Source of the DNA: Gemmatimonadales bacterium
GTDB taxonomy: Bacteria > Gemmatimonadota > Gemmatimonadetes > Gemmatimonadales > JACORV01
Direction: 5' to 3'
NCBI GenBank assembly: GCA_017881505.1
Contig: JADGQW010000006.1
Coordinates: 1-36,097, forward strand
Length of the DNA stretch: 36,097 bases
Numbering within the stretch: position 1 is the first letter of the stretch; every line of letters starts with the position of its first letter. Below are positions 10,196 through 18,569 of this stretch, piece by piece. The notes below the pieces were generated by a model that saw only the letters and a program-made list of their open reading frames with translations, was not told where the DNA came from and did no database searches. The position numbers were made by a program, and so were the translations under genes.

Positions 10196-11250
10196 GACAT
10201 CTCGACCATCAGGAGTTTGTCACCCACGAGGATCTTGGAGTTCTTGCCCAGCGGCTGGTCGCCGCGGACCGCGACGGCCACGCCGTTGCGGCTCCCGGCG
10301 TCCGCCAGCACGAAGTCGGCGTCCTCGGACTTCACCGCCGCGTGCCCGCCGCTCATGGACGGATCGTACGGGAACACCCAGTCGCCCTTGTCCCTCCCGA
10401 GCGCCACGTCCCGGCCGGGGGAGAGGTGGAAGATATCGCGCACGCTCCCGTCCGCCCGGAGCTGCGTGAGGCACGCGATGTCCGCGCTCGGCACCAACGA
10501 CCCCATCCGCCGCGTGGCGTCCGCCTCCGGCGGGTGCGGGCCCGGGTAGCCGAGGCGCCGGAACCGCAGCAACTGCGAGCCGATGAGGACCAGGTCGCCG
10601 TCCACCAGCTTGTGCGGCCCCGTGAGGAACACCCACGTCCCGTTCCGGGACCCCAGGTCGCGGATGGAGAGCATCCCTTCCTTCCAGATCAGGAGGGCGT
10701 GCATCGGCGAGAGGTAGGCGTCGTCGGCGAAGGAGATGTCGGCGCCCGCGCGCCCGACGGTCGTCTCCTCTCCCGTCAGGGGGTGCCGGCTCCCCTTGGT
10801 GCCGTCCTCGGCCACCACGACGAGCTGCACCGGCGGCGCCCGCTTGGCGGTGAACACCGCCGTCGCCTCGTGGGGCGCGGAGACCCGGTCCCCCTTCCCG
10901 AGCGGCGTCGCGCAGTTCGGGCAGAACTTGAACGACGGGTCCGGGATGGCGGTGCCGCACTTGGTGCAGGTGATCGCGCTCGGATCCACCGCAGCCTCCA
11001 ACTTGGCGCCGCAGAATGCGCAGAAGGGGAGCGCCGTGTCCACTTCGTGGCCGCACGAGCTGCACTTCGGGACGACGGACGGGATCCCCGTGCCGGCGGT
11101 CGCGTAGACGCGCGTCGCCGGCATGCCGCTCGCGGCGGCGCCGACGGGCGTATTCATGGCCATCGCGGAGGCGCTGAGCGGCTTCCCGCAATCCATGCAG
11201 AAGCGGGAACCGGGGTCGTTTTGCCGGCCGCAGTGCGCGCACGTCGTCAC
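10192..11250 (-). CDS. Triple zinc-ribbon, double FHA-domain protein
   Basis: This 352-aa soluble protein has three Cys4 zinc ribbons: C4/C7/C18/C21, C63/C66/C77/C80 and C95/C98/C110/C113. Two FHA domains follow. The first, about 141-232, has GR166-167, S181-x-x-H184 and NG203-204. The second, about 254-352, has GR285-286, S300-x-x-H303 and NG322-323. Neither has an enzyme motif. FHA domains bind phosphothreonine, so it probably reads or scaffolds the products of the downstream kinase, with which it shares a 4-bp start/stop overlap. It is the promoter-proximal gene of the operon. The ligands of the zinc ribbons are unknown; such ribbons often mediate protein contacts rather than DNA binding. 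Confidence is high for the domains and low for the role. Confidence 0.9.
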
Positions 11251-11297
11251 GACTCGGGGGGCCTCCGCAAGGATCGGCGATGGCTGATGAGTTTGCC

Positions 11298-11326
11298 AAT
11301 ATAGAGTCCGTCCGGAGGGGGGTCAA
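11298..11326 (-). promoter_or_regulatory. Promoter of the FHA/kinase/phosphatase/protease operon
   Basis: Read on the minus strand, TTGACC (11326-11321) and TATATT (11303-11298) are separated by exactly 17 bases, close to the sigma-70 consensus and the best promoter match in the window. The -10 is followed by GG, giving TATATTG. The leader to the ATG at 11250 would be about 40 bases. Confidence 0.7.
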
Positions 11327-11336
11327 CCGAGCTAAA

Positions 11337-11366
11337 TTGACGGTGCGCCGAGAGTTGGTGTACGTT
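11337..11366 (+). promoter_or_regulatory. Predicted divergent promoter of the amidase gene
   Basis: TTGACG (11337-11342) is followed after 18 bases by TACGTT (11361-11366) and a G, again the TAnnTTG shape. The start point would fall about two bases before the ATG at 11376, implying a nearly leaderless transcript. It lies back-to-back with the minus-strand operon promoter; the two -35 boxes are 10 bases apart, so a single regulator could affect both. Confidence 0.42.
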
Positions 11367-11375
11367 GGGCACTCG

Positions 11376-13298
11376 ATGCCTACCCCACGCGCATGCCCCG
11401 CCGTTGCCCTCTTCGCGGCCACCCTGCTCCTTGCCCCCGCCGCCGCCGCCCAGGTCCGGGCGAGCCGGCGTCCGGTGCCGCTGCCCACCATCCCCGCCTC
11501 GCGGGGTGCCCTCCAGGTGCGGGTGGTCTACCCGCCCGCCGGCTCGCTCGTGACCGCCCGGGACTCGACGTTCGTCTTCGGGTCCGTGGGGAACGGCCTC
11601 GCGCACCTCGCGATCGACGGACACCCGGTCGCGGTGGCGCCGAACGGGGCGTTCCTGGCGTTCATCCCGCTGCCCAACGACACCGGCGCCTCGCTGCGCA
11701 TCGTGGCCACCCTCGGCGCCGACTCGGCTGTGCTCGTGCAGCACGTGCGCCTCCCGGCGCGTCCCGCCGTCCCCGCCAGCGCCCTCTGGATCGACGAGGG
11801 ATCCGCGGAACCCAGGGGCGAGCGCTGGGCCGAGGCGGGGGAGCCCATCCGCGTCTCCGTGCGTGCCGCGCCCGGCGCGGCGGTGTCGGTCCGCCTCCCC
11901 GACGGCCGGCTCTTCCCGCTGGCACCGGACACCCTGCGGGAATCGTCCCCGGGGACCTTCGAGCGGCAGGCGCCCCGCCCGGTGGCGCCCCCCGCGCTCC
12001 GCTATCGCGGCACCTTCCCGGCCGCGGCCCTCGGCGCGCCACTGCCCGAGGTCACCGCGCGAGAGGTGCCTCGATCAGACACGGGAGGCGCAGGCGCGAC
12101 CCTCCTCGCCGTCCTCGGCGCCGACACCGTGCGCACCGCGCTCGCCCTCCGCGTCACGCTCCTCGATCCCGACCGGCGTGCCGTCGTCCTGCTGAGCGAC
12201 GACACCACCGGCACCGAGGCGACCGACGGCGCCGTGGTGGGGACCCCTTCGCCCGATGGCACGTACCACTGGTTCTTCCGGAACGGCACCCGGGTCGCGG
12301 TGAGCGGCCGGACGGGGGATGCGCTCCGCGTGCGACTCTCCCACGCGGCGTCGGCGTGGGTGGGCCTCGATGGCGTGGCCGCGGTGCTCCCGGCGGGCAC
12401 GCCCCCCCCGGCGGCGCGGGTGACGCTGGTCCGCCTCGCCCCCGGCGCCTCGAGCGTCGCCGCCCGCTTCGCCCTGACCGCCCGGGTGCCCTTCCGGGTG
12501 GACGAGGACGATCGCGGCATAACCGTGCGGCTGTACGGCACGCAGTCGGACCTCGACTTCATCCAGTACGGGGGGACCGACCCCCTCGTCCCGCGGATCA
12601 CGTGGGCGCAGCCCTCGGACGACGAGTGCACGGTGACGTTCGAGCTCTCGAGGCCCCTCTTCGGATGGCGCGCGCGCTGGGAGGGGGAGAGCCTGGTGCT
12701 CGAGATCCGCCGCCCGCCGGTCGTGAATGCCGCGCGGCCGCTCCGGGGCCGGCTCATCGCGGTGGATCCCGGACACCCGCCGGTGGGCGCGAGCGGTCCC
12801 ACGGGGCTGCGGGAAGCGGAAGCCAACCTCGCCGTCGGCCTCGCGCTGAAGGCGATCCTCGAGCAGGCCGGGGCGCGGGTGCTGATGACGCGGACAGTGG
12901 ACACCGCCGTCGGACTGTACGAGCGCACGACGCTGGCGGAGCAGGGGGACGCGGAGATCCTCGTCTCCATCCACAACAACGCCTTCCCCGACGGCGTGAA
13001 CCCGTGGGCCAACAGCGGGACGAGCACCTACTACTTCCACCCGGGCAGCGCCCCCCTCGCGTTCCTCGTGCAGGACGCGCTGGTCGGGGAGATGGGGCTG
13101 CGGAACCTCGGGGTGGGGCGCGGGAACTTCGCGCTCGTGCGCCCCAGCTGGATGCCGGCGATCCTGACGGAAGGCGCGTTCCTGATGATCCCCGAGCAGG
13201 AGAACGGCCTCCGCACCCCGGCGTACCAGCGGGCGTACGCGCGCGGCATCGCCCTCGGCATCCAGGCGTACCTGCGGCGGTGGGCACCGGCGCGCTGA
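11376..13298 (+). CDS. Secreted N-acetylmuramoyl-L-alanine amidase (Amidase_3) with AMIN-like region
   Basis: This 640-aa periplasmic zinc hydrolase cuts the MurNAc-L-Ala bond of peptidoglycan. It begins with a Sec signal peptide (about 1-26, ending AAAAQ), followed by beta-rich segments. The stretch at about 370-450 (PFRVDEDDRGITVRLYG ... CTVTFELSRPL ... LVLEIRRPP) resembles the AMIN localisation domain. The C-terminal Amidase_3 domain (about 455-640) has all zinc and catalytic residues: His467 (DPGHPP), Glu480 (GLREAEANL), His533 (SIHNNA) and Glu599 (LTEGAF). The frame is open 32 codons upstream, but the ATG at 11376 gives a proper signal peptide and follows the promoter. The next gene's GTG overlaps its end by 19 bases. 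Its products are the kind of fragment the murQ operon would consume. Confidence 0.92.
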   Translation: MPTPRACPAVALFAATLLLAPAAAAQVRASRRPVPLPTIPASRGALQVRVVYPPAGSLVTARDSTFVFGSVGNGLAHLAIDGHPVAVAPNGAFLAFIPLPNDTGASLRIVATLGADSAVLVQHVRLPARPAVPASALWIDEGSAEPRGERWAEAGEPIRVSVRAAPGAAVSVRLPDGRLFPLAPDTLRESSPGTFERQAPRPVAPPALRYRGTFPAAALGAPLPEVTAREVPRSDTGGAGATLLAVLGADTVRTALALRVTLLDPDRRAVVLLSDDTTGTEATDGAVVGTPSPDGTYHWFFRNGTRVAVSGRTGDALRVRLSHAASAWVGLDGVAAVLPAGTPPPAARVTLVRLAPGASSVAARFALTARVPFRVDEDDRGITVRLYGTQSDLDFIQYGGTDPLVPRITWAQPSDDECTVTFELSRPLFGWRARWEGESLVLEIRRPPVVNAARPLRGRLIAVDPGHPPVGASGPTGLREAEANLAVGLALKAILEQAGARVLMTRTVDTAVGLYERTTLAEQGDAEILVSIHNNAFPDGVNPWANSGTSTYYFHPGSAPLAFLVQDALVGEMGLRNLGVGRGNFALVRPSWMPAILTEGAFLMIPEQENGLRTPAYQRAYARGIALGIQAYLRRWAPAR

Positions 13299-16192
13299 CG
13301 CCGCGGCGCGCGGGTGCCGCCCGCCTGGCAGCGGCCGCGCTCGCCCTCGCGGCGGCTCTGGCGATGCGCACCCCCGCGCCGGCGGTGGCGCAGGCCGATC
13401 CGACGGGACGCTGGACCACGCTCGAGACCACGCACTTCCGCGTGCACGTGCGCCGCGGCGAGGAATCCCTCGGCGAACGCGTCGCCCGCGAAGCGGAGGA
13501 GGCGTGGGCCGCCCTCGCGACCCGCCTGCCGGCCCCGCACCGCCGCGTGGACCTCGTCGTCAGCGACAACGCCGACTTCGCCAACGGCTTCACCACCGTC
13601 TTTCCCTCGCCCCGGATCGTCCTGTACCCCGTGCCCCCGACGGGGGACGTGGAGCTGCAGCGCTACGATCGGTGGCTGCGGCTCCTCGTCACCCACGAGC
13701 TGACGCACGTCTTCCACCTCGACCTCGCGCGCGGCTGGTGGCGGCTGGGGCGCGCGGTCCTCGGACGCGCGCCGTTCCTCTTCCCGAACGCCCTCCTCCC
13801 CACCTGGCTCACCGAAGGGACCGCGGTCCACTACGAGTCGGCGTTGACGGAGGGAGGACGCGACCGCGGGAGTTTCCATCCCGCCGTCGTGGGCGCCCAG
13901 GCGGCGGAGCGGGGGGGCCTCACGATCGACGCGGCGAACGCCGCTTCGCCGCGCTGGCCCGGCGGCACGCGGCCGTACGCCTTCGGCGCCGCGTTCCTCG
14001 CCGAGCTCAGCCGGGAGGGGGGGGACAGCGCTGTCGCGCGGCTGGCGGTCGAGACGGCGCGCGCGCCGCTGCCGTACCTGCTCCTGAACCGTGCGGTGCG
14101 CCGCGCCGCCGGCGAAGGGGCGACCACGGCGTGGCGGGCGTGGCAGCGCGCCCTCGTCGGTCGAACGGAGGCGAGCGCCGGCGCGCCGGCCGTGGCCGGG
14201 GTGACGGGGCTGCGGAGCCTGGTGCCGCCTCGCGTCTCTCCCGACGGCAGGCGGATCCTGTTCGTCCTCGACGACGGCCGCGACGAGCCCCGGCTCGCCG
14301 TCCTGGATCGGGGGAGCGGGACGGTCCGCGCGCTGGCCCGGGTGAACGGCGCTCTCGGGGTGGCGTGGGACACGGCGGGCGGGGTGATCGCTTCGGAGTT
14401 CGAGTTCGACGGCCCGTACCGGTTGCGGGCGGAGCTCTTCCGCGTGAGCGCTGCCGGTCGCGAGCGCCGGCTCACCCGCGCCGGGCGGCTCCTCGACCCC
14501 GACGTCGGCGCCGACGGCTCCGTTCTCGCGGTGCGCCTGGATGCGGGAGCGAACGCCATCGTCCGCTGGTCCGCGGCCGGCGTGCGGACGCTTGCGGCGC
14601 CGGCACCCCTGGTGGAATGGGCGCAGCCGCGCCTCTCCCCCGACGGCCGCCTCGTCGCGGTGACGCGCGCGACGCGCGGCGACCTCGACGTCGTGCTGCT
14701 CGGTGCGGACGGGAAGGTCGCCCGCGAGGTCACCCGCGACGCCGCGGTGGATCAGATGCCGGCGTTCAGCCCCGACGGCGCATGGCTCTTCTGGGCGAGC
14801 GACCGGAGCGGGCGCTCGCAGCTCTACGCCACCCGTGTGGCCGACTCGTCCGCCGGCTGGTGGCGCGTCACCGCCGAGCCGTTCGGCGCGTACGCGCCCG
14901 CGCCCGCGACCGACTCCGTCTTCTTCCTCGCGTACCACAGCGACGGCTACCGGCTCGCGGCCGCGCCCTTCGACACGCTGGCGTGGACGCGGGTGGCGGG
15001 GACGGAGTGGATCCCCGGCGACTCCTTGCGAGGGCCAGAGCCCGCCGGAGGGGACTCCGCCGCCAGCGACTCCGCGCCGTCGGTGCCGATCCTCGCGCGC
15101 CATCCGTACCGTCCCTGGCCCGCGCTCCTGCCGCAGTACTGGCTCCCCCTCGGCGCGGTGCAGGGACGCTCCGGGTGGGCCGGCCTCTACACGAGCGGCG
15201 AGGACGCCCTGGGGCGGCACGCATACGCGGTGAGTGCGCTCGCCGGAACGGGACTCGCCTCGGGCACGTGGCGGGCGGCCTTCGGCTACCAGTACGCGGG
15301 ACTGTCTCCGGTGGTGCTCGACCTCGCCGTCTCGCGCGCCGAGGACGCGTTCACCGCGCGCCGCATCCCGCCCGACACCGGCGTGGTGGCGGGGTGCTGC
15401 CTGCGCACCGACGAGGCCTCGGCTGGCGTGACCGCGCGCCGGCGCCGGTTCCGCGGCGACGCCGCGGTGCGCGTGGGCGCGGAATACCAGCGCGAGTGGG
15501 ACGTGGAGCGGGCCGGGGTGGTGGTGAGCGCGGCCGCGAGCCACCTCGTGGAGCCGGCCTTCGCGATCTCGCCGCAGCGGGGGTGGCGCGCCTCGCTCTT
15601 CCTGCGGCGGCGCTGGCGGCTCGCGGAGACGGGGGGATACGGCGAGGGAGTCGTGCGCGGCGCGGCGTACCTTCCCCTGCCGGGCGGCGCGTTCGCCCGG
15701 CCCGTGCTCGCCGCGCGCGCCGCGGTGGGCTACCTGACGGGCACGGACTCGGTCCTCTTCGGCGTCGGCGGGCTCTCGGGAGGCGAGGTGCCGCTCCTCC
15801 CCGGCTTCGCGGCCGGGACCACCACGCGGGACTTCCCCGCGCGCGGCTTCGCGCCCGACGAGGCGGTGGGCCGCGGGGCCGCGGCGGCGAGCGTGGAATG
15901 GCGCGTGCCGGTCGCGCTGGTCGGAAGGGGCCTGGGCCTCGCGCCGGGGTCGCTCGACCGCCTCTCCCTCGCGGTGTTCGCCGACGGCGCGATGGCGTGG
16001 TCCCCTCTCGCGTGGCGAACGACCTTCCCCTGGCTCGCCGGCCGCACGACGCTGGCGTCGGCGGGTGTCGAGGGCGTGGCCGACCTGGGGGTGCTGTACG
16101 ACTATCCGGTCCGCCTGCGCGTCGGCGTCGCGCAGCGCCTCACCCCGCGTCGCGGCGCACAGGGGTACGTCGCGCTGGGCGCGACCTTCTAG
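13280..16192 (+). CDS. Metallopeptidase-like / beta-propeller / outer-membrane barrel fusion protein
   Basis: This 970-aa protein is assigned from a GTG at 13280 overlapping the amidase; a signal peptide (about 10-39, ending AVAQA) follows. Residues 45-260 look like a zinc metallopeptidase: HELTH at 139-143 with a downstream WLTEG placing Glu179 as a possible third ligand (gluzincin pattern). Residues about 270-560 contain PD40/TolB-like propeller blades (PPRVSPDGRRILF, QPRLSPDGRLVAV, MPAFSPDGAWLFW). After a Ser/Pro-rich joint, about 620-970 alternate polar and hydrophobic residues like an outer-membrane beta-barrel and end in a terminal Phe (YVALGATF), the classic barrel-insertion signature. 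I infer a surface or periplasmic peptidase anchored by its own barrel. Related PD40-plus-barrel proteins exist, but the peptidase activity and substrate are unproven. Confidence 0.82.
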   Translation: MGTGALTPRRAGAARLAAAALALAAALAMRTPAPAVAQADPTGRWTTLETTHFRVHVRRGEESLGERVAREAEEAWAALATRLPAPHRRVDLVVSDNADFANGFTTVFPSPRIVLYPVPPTGDVELQRYDRWLRLLVTHELTHVFHLDLARGWWRLGRAVLGRAPFLFPNALLPTWLTEGTAVHYESALTEGGRDRGSFHPAVVGAQAAERGGLTIDAANAASPRWPGGTRPYAFGAAFLAELSREGGDSAVARLAVETARAPLPYLLLNRAVRRAAGEGATTAWRAWQRALVGRTEASAGAPAVAGVTGLRSLVPPRVSPDGRRILFVLDDGRDEPRLAVLDRGSGTVRALARVNGALGVAWDTAGGVIASEFEFDGPYRLRAELFRVSAAGRERRLTRAGRLLDPDVGADGSVLAVRLDAGANAIVRWSAAGVRTLAAPAPLVEWAQPRLSPDGRLVAVTRATRGDLDVVLLGADGKVAREVTRDAAVDQMPAFSPDGAWLFWASDRSGRSQLYATRVADSSAGWWRVTAEPFGAYAPAPATDSVFFLAYHSDGYRLAAAPFDTLAWTRVAGTEWIPGDSLRGPEPAGGDSAASDSAPSVPILARHPYRPWPALLPQYWLPLGAVQGRSGWAGLYTSGEDALGRHAYAVSALAGTGLASGTWRAAFGYQYAGLSPVVLDLAVSRAEDAFTARRIPPDTGVVAGCCLRTDEASAGVTARRRRFRGDAAVRVGAEYQREWDVERAGVVVSAAASHLVEPAFAISPQRGWRASLFLRRRWRLAETGGYGEGVVRGAAYLPLPGGAFARPVLAARAAVGYLTGTDSVLFGVGGLSGGEVPLLPGFAAGTTTRDFPARGFAPDEAVGRGAAAASVEWRVPVALVGRGLGLAPGSLDRLSLAVFADGAMAWSPLAWRTTFPWLAGRTTLASAGVEGVADLGVLYDYPVRLRVGVAQRLTPRRGAQGYVALGATF

Positions 16193-16236
16193 GCCGACGG
16201 GTCACGCCCCTCCGGTTCAACCCGTGCGGGACGGGG

Positions 16237-16250
16237 TATCTTATAAGGAG
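16237..16250 (+). promoter_or_regulatory. -10 box and Shine-Dalgarno-like sequence before the GWxTD gene
   Basis: TATCTT (16237-16242) could be a -10 box; a poor TTCAAC lies 15 bases upstream. AAGGAG (16245-16250) looks like a perfect ribosome site but ends only one base before the ATG at 16252, which is unusually close. Either the transcript is near-leaderless, or the purine run is coincidental, or it serves a later start; no suitable later ATG is seen. Confidence 0.35.
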
Positions 16251-16251
16251 T

Positions 16252-18504
16252 ATGACGAGCTTGCGGCGGTCCCTCGTGGTGGCGGCTCTCGCGGCGTCGG
16301 TCGCCTCGGGCGCTCGCGCCCAGTCGCCGGCGGAACGCGCAGGCCTCGACTCGCTGCGCGCCGCGATCCAGGCGGTCGGCGACTCCAGCGCCCTCCTGGC
16401 CCGGGAGCAGGAGCGCATCGCGGTCGCCCGCCAGAACCGGGAGGACCCGTTCCTGCACATGGAGCTGGGCTTCATCGCCTACCGCCTCGGCGAGATCACC
16501 GGGCAACGGAAGCACTACGACGACGGGGCGGGGGAGTTCGAGTGGGCGTCGGACCTCCGCCCCGCGTGGCCGCTCCCCTGGTACTGGCTCGGCGTGGCGG
16601 AGCTCGCCATCGGCGAGTCGTCGGTCATCCCCCTCGAGAATCTCCGGCAGGTCCTTGGCGCCGATCCGCTCTCGAAGGCGGCGCGGGCGTTCGCGCGGGC
16701 CGCCGAAGCCGACCCGGCCTTCACCCCGGCGCTCGTGGACCTCGGCACCACGGCGCTGCGCCAGCGCGTCGCGCCCCTCCTCACGGTCGCCCAGCGTGCC
16801 TTCCGCATGTCGGCGGGGACGGCCGCGGGCACCCGGCCGGCGGTCCTCCTGGTGCGGGGCCGGGTGGAGCGCGAGCTCGGGGCGAACGACTCCTCACTCG
16901 CGGCGTTCCGCGCCTACGTGGCGCACGGGGGCGATTCGACGCTCGGCGGCCTCGAGGTTGCGCGCAGCCTCTACGCGGTGGGCCGCCCCGACTCCGCCAT
17001 CGCGGCCTACTTCGCCGCGGCGACGCGCCGCCCCCTGAGCGACAGCGCCAAGGCCGAGTTCCGCCGCGAGATCTTCTGGATCGCGTCGTCCGCCGACCTG
17101 CGCGCCTACGACGGGCTCCCCGGGGACTCGGTGGGGCCGTGGCTGCGGCGGTTCTGGGGCCGGCGCGACCTGGCCGACGCACGCCACAGCGGCGACCGGC
17201 TGATCGAGCAGTTCCGGCGCTACGCCTACGTGCGCGAGCACTTCCGGCTGGGGACCCGGCACCGGCACTACGACATCGCGGAGATCTACCGCGATTCCAC
17301 GCAGGCGGAGTTCGACGACCGCGGCGTGATCTACCTCCGCCACGGTGAGCCTGATGCGCGGGCGACCCTCGTCACGGACGAGCCGAACGAGAGCTGGGCG
17401 TACCGGCGGCCGCCGCCGGAGGGCGACCTCATCTTCCATTTCGTGGCGCGCGGGCACGTCCAGGACTTCAAGCTGGTCGGCAGCCTCCTCGACGTGCTCG
17501 ACTTCAGCGTCTCGGGCAGTCTCGCCTCGCCGACCGACGTGCCGACGAGCGTGGTCGAGGGGCTGCTCGCCTCGCGCTCCGCCATCTCGCCGATCTACGA
17601 CCAGCTGGCGCGCGCCGGCGTGGGGGGCCGCTCGCGCCTCCTGGCGCAGGAACGCCAGGAGATGACGCGCGAAGTGCAGGTGGGGACGACCACCGACTCG
17701 TACCCGCTGCGCTTCCCGCACGACCTCAGGCCGGTGGTGTCGTCGTTCGCGGTGGCCCGCGACGACGGGGAGGGCGAGCTGCACGTGGTGTTCGCGATCC
17801 CGGCTGGGGCGCTGACGGAGTACGCGGTCGCGTCGGGCGGGGTGGGCTATCCGCTGCGCCTCCGCGTGGTCGTGTTCGACGCGCGGCAGCGGCAGGTCGG
17901 GGGCGTGGACACGCTGCGGATCTTCGGCGCGCAGGCCGGGCTTCCGGCGGGGAGCTACCTCTCCGGCCAGCTCGCCGTGGCGGTGCCTCCCGGCACCTAT
18001 CGCTTCCACTTCGTGGCGGAGGAGCTCCAGGCCGACGCCGGGGCGCTCGTGCCCGGGCGGGCGGTCGACGTGCCCGTGCGAGGCGGCGGGTTCGCCGCGA
18101 GCGACCTGGTCCTCGGGCGCATCGGGAGCGGGCTGGTGTGGCGCAGGCCCGAGGGGGAGGTGCCCCTCGACCCGCTCCTCCGGTACCCGCGGGACGGGAC
18201 GCTGGAGCTCTATTACGAGGTATACGGCCTGCCGGAGCGCGCCACCGTCGAGACCCACGTGGCGCTGTCGCCCCGCTCGAGGGGCTCCCTCTTCTCGCGG
18301 ATCTTCGGGCGCCGCGGCGGGGTCCGGCTCAACTACAATACCGAGACCGACGCCCCGGGCCTCTCGCGCGTGCGCCAGCGCATCGGCCTGACCGGCCTCG
18401 CGCCGGGGCGCTACGAGCTGGAGGTGACCCTCCGCGACGGCGCGTCGGGGGCGCAGGTGGTGCGCCGCCAGGCCTTCGAGATCGCTGCGCAGCGCGCGCC
18501 TTGA
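16252..18504 (+). CDS. TPR/GWxTD-domain protein, secreted
   Basis: This 750-aa protein has a signal peptide (1-24, ASGARAQ) and helical repeats of TPR type from about 30 to 285 (for example WYWLGVAELAIG, AARAFARAAEADPAFTPALVDLG). A GWxTD-like domain follows: FWGRRDLAD (301-309), the FRRYAYVREHF helix (321-331), and DDRGVIYLRHGEPD (355-368), where the usual 'GWxTDRG' reads 'AEFDDRG'. The C-terminal half is beta-rich with repeated 'PAGxY/PGTYRFHF/APGRYELEVTL' strands. GWxTD proteins are common in Gemmatimonadota, Acidobacteriota and relatives; their molecular role is not established. It follows the barrel protein by 59 bases and may be co-transcribed with it or use its own promoter. Its stop overlaps the -35 box of the next gene. 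Confidence 0.88.
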   Translation: MTSLRRSLVVAALAASVASGARAQSPAERAGLDSLRAAIQAVGDSSALLAREQERIAVARQNREDPFLHMELGFIAYRLGEITGQRKHYDDGAGEFEWASDLRPAWPLPWYWLGVAELAIGESSVIPLENLRQVLGADPLSKAARAFARAAEADPAFTPALVDLGTTALRQRVAPLLTVAQRAFRMSAGTAAGTRPAVLLVRGRVERELGANDSSLAAFRAYVAHGGDSTLGGLEVARSLYAVGRPDSAIAAYFAAATRRPLSDSAKAEFRREIFWIASSADLRAYDGLPGDSVGPWLRRFWGRRDLADARHSGDRLIEQFRRYAYVREHFRLGTRHRHYDIAEIYRDSTQAEFDDRGVIYLRHGEPDARATLVTDEPNESWAYRRPPPEGDLIFHFVARGHVQDFKLVGSLLDVLDFSVSGSLASPTDVPTSVVEGLLASRSAISPIYDQLARAGVGGRSRLLAQERQEMTREVQVGTTTDSYPLRFPHDLRPVVSSFAVARDDGEGELHVVFAIPAGALTEYAVASGGVGYPLRLRVVVFDARQRQVGGVDTLRIFGAQAGLPAGSYLSGQLAVAVPPGTYRFHFVAEELQADAGALVPGRAVDVPVRGGGFAASDLVLGRIGSGLVWRRPEGEVPLDPLLRYPRDGTLELYYEVYGLPERATVETHVALSPRSRGSLFSRIFGRRGGVRLNYNTETDAPGLSRVRQRIGLTGLAPGRYELEVTLRDGASGAQVVRRQAFEIAAQRAP

Positions 18505-18529
18505 CCCCTCTCTCCGCGCGCCCTAAGTT
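18501..18529 (+). promoter_or_regulatory. Promoter of the PEGA/TonB-C kinase gene
   Basis: TTGACC (18501-18506) and TAAGTT (18524-18529) have an exact 17-base spacer. The -35 box overlaps the stop codon of the upstream gene (18502-18504). The -10 is followed by G (TAAGTTG). The predicted start point near 18536 lies inside the palindrome at 18535-18550. Confidence 0.65.
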
Positions 18530-18534
18530 GACCC

Positions 18535-18550
18535 GCTAACGCGCGTTAGC
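18535..18550. promoter_or_regulatory. Perfect 16-bp palindrome, operator-like
   Basis: GCTAACGCGCGTTAGC is identical to its reverse complement. It starts five bases after the -10 box, at about position +1 of the predicted transcript, where a bound dimeric repressor would block transcription. As RNA it could form only a small 6-bp hairpin with a 4-base loop and there is no U-tract, so an operator is more likely than a terminator. Confidence 0.45.
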
Positions 18551-18569
18551 CGAGGCCTCCGAACTCCAT

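Noticed and set aside
11333-11338. TAAATT as an alternative -10 for the amidase gene
   Set aside because: No TTG-type -35 lies 15-19 bases upstream, and it overlaps the better TTGACG -35 box.
13031-15544. Minus-strand open frame of 837 codons opposite the barrel-protease gene
   Set aside because: Arg/Pro/His-rich with no domain; the plus strand has a signal peptide, HELTH, PD40 blades and a terminal Phe.
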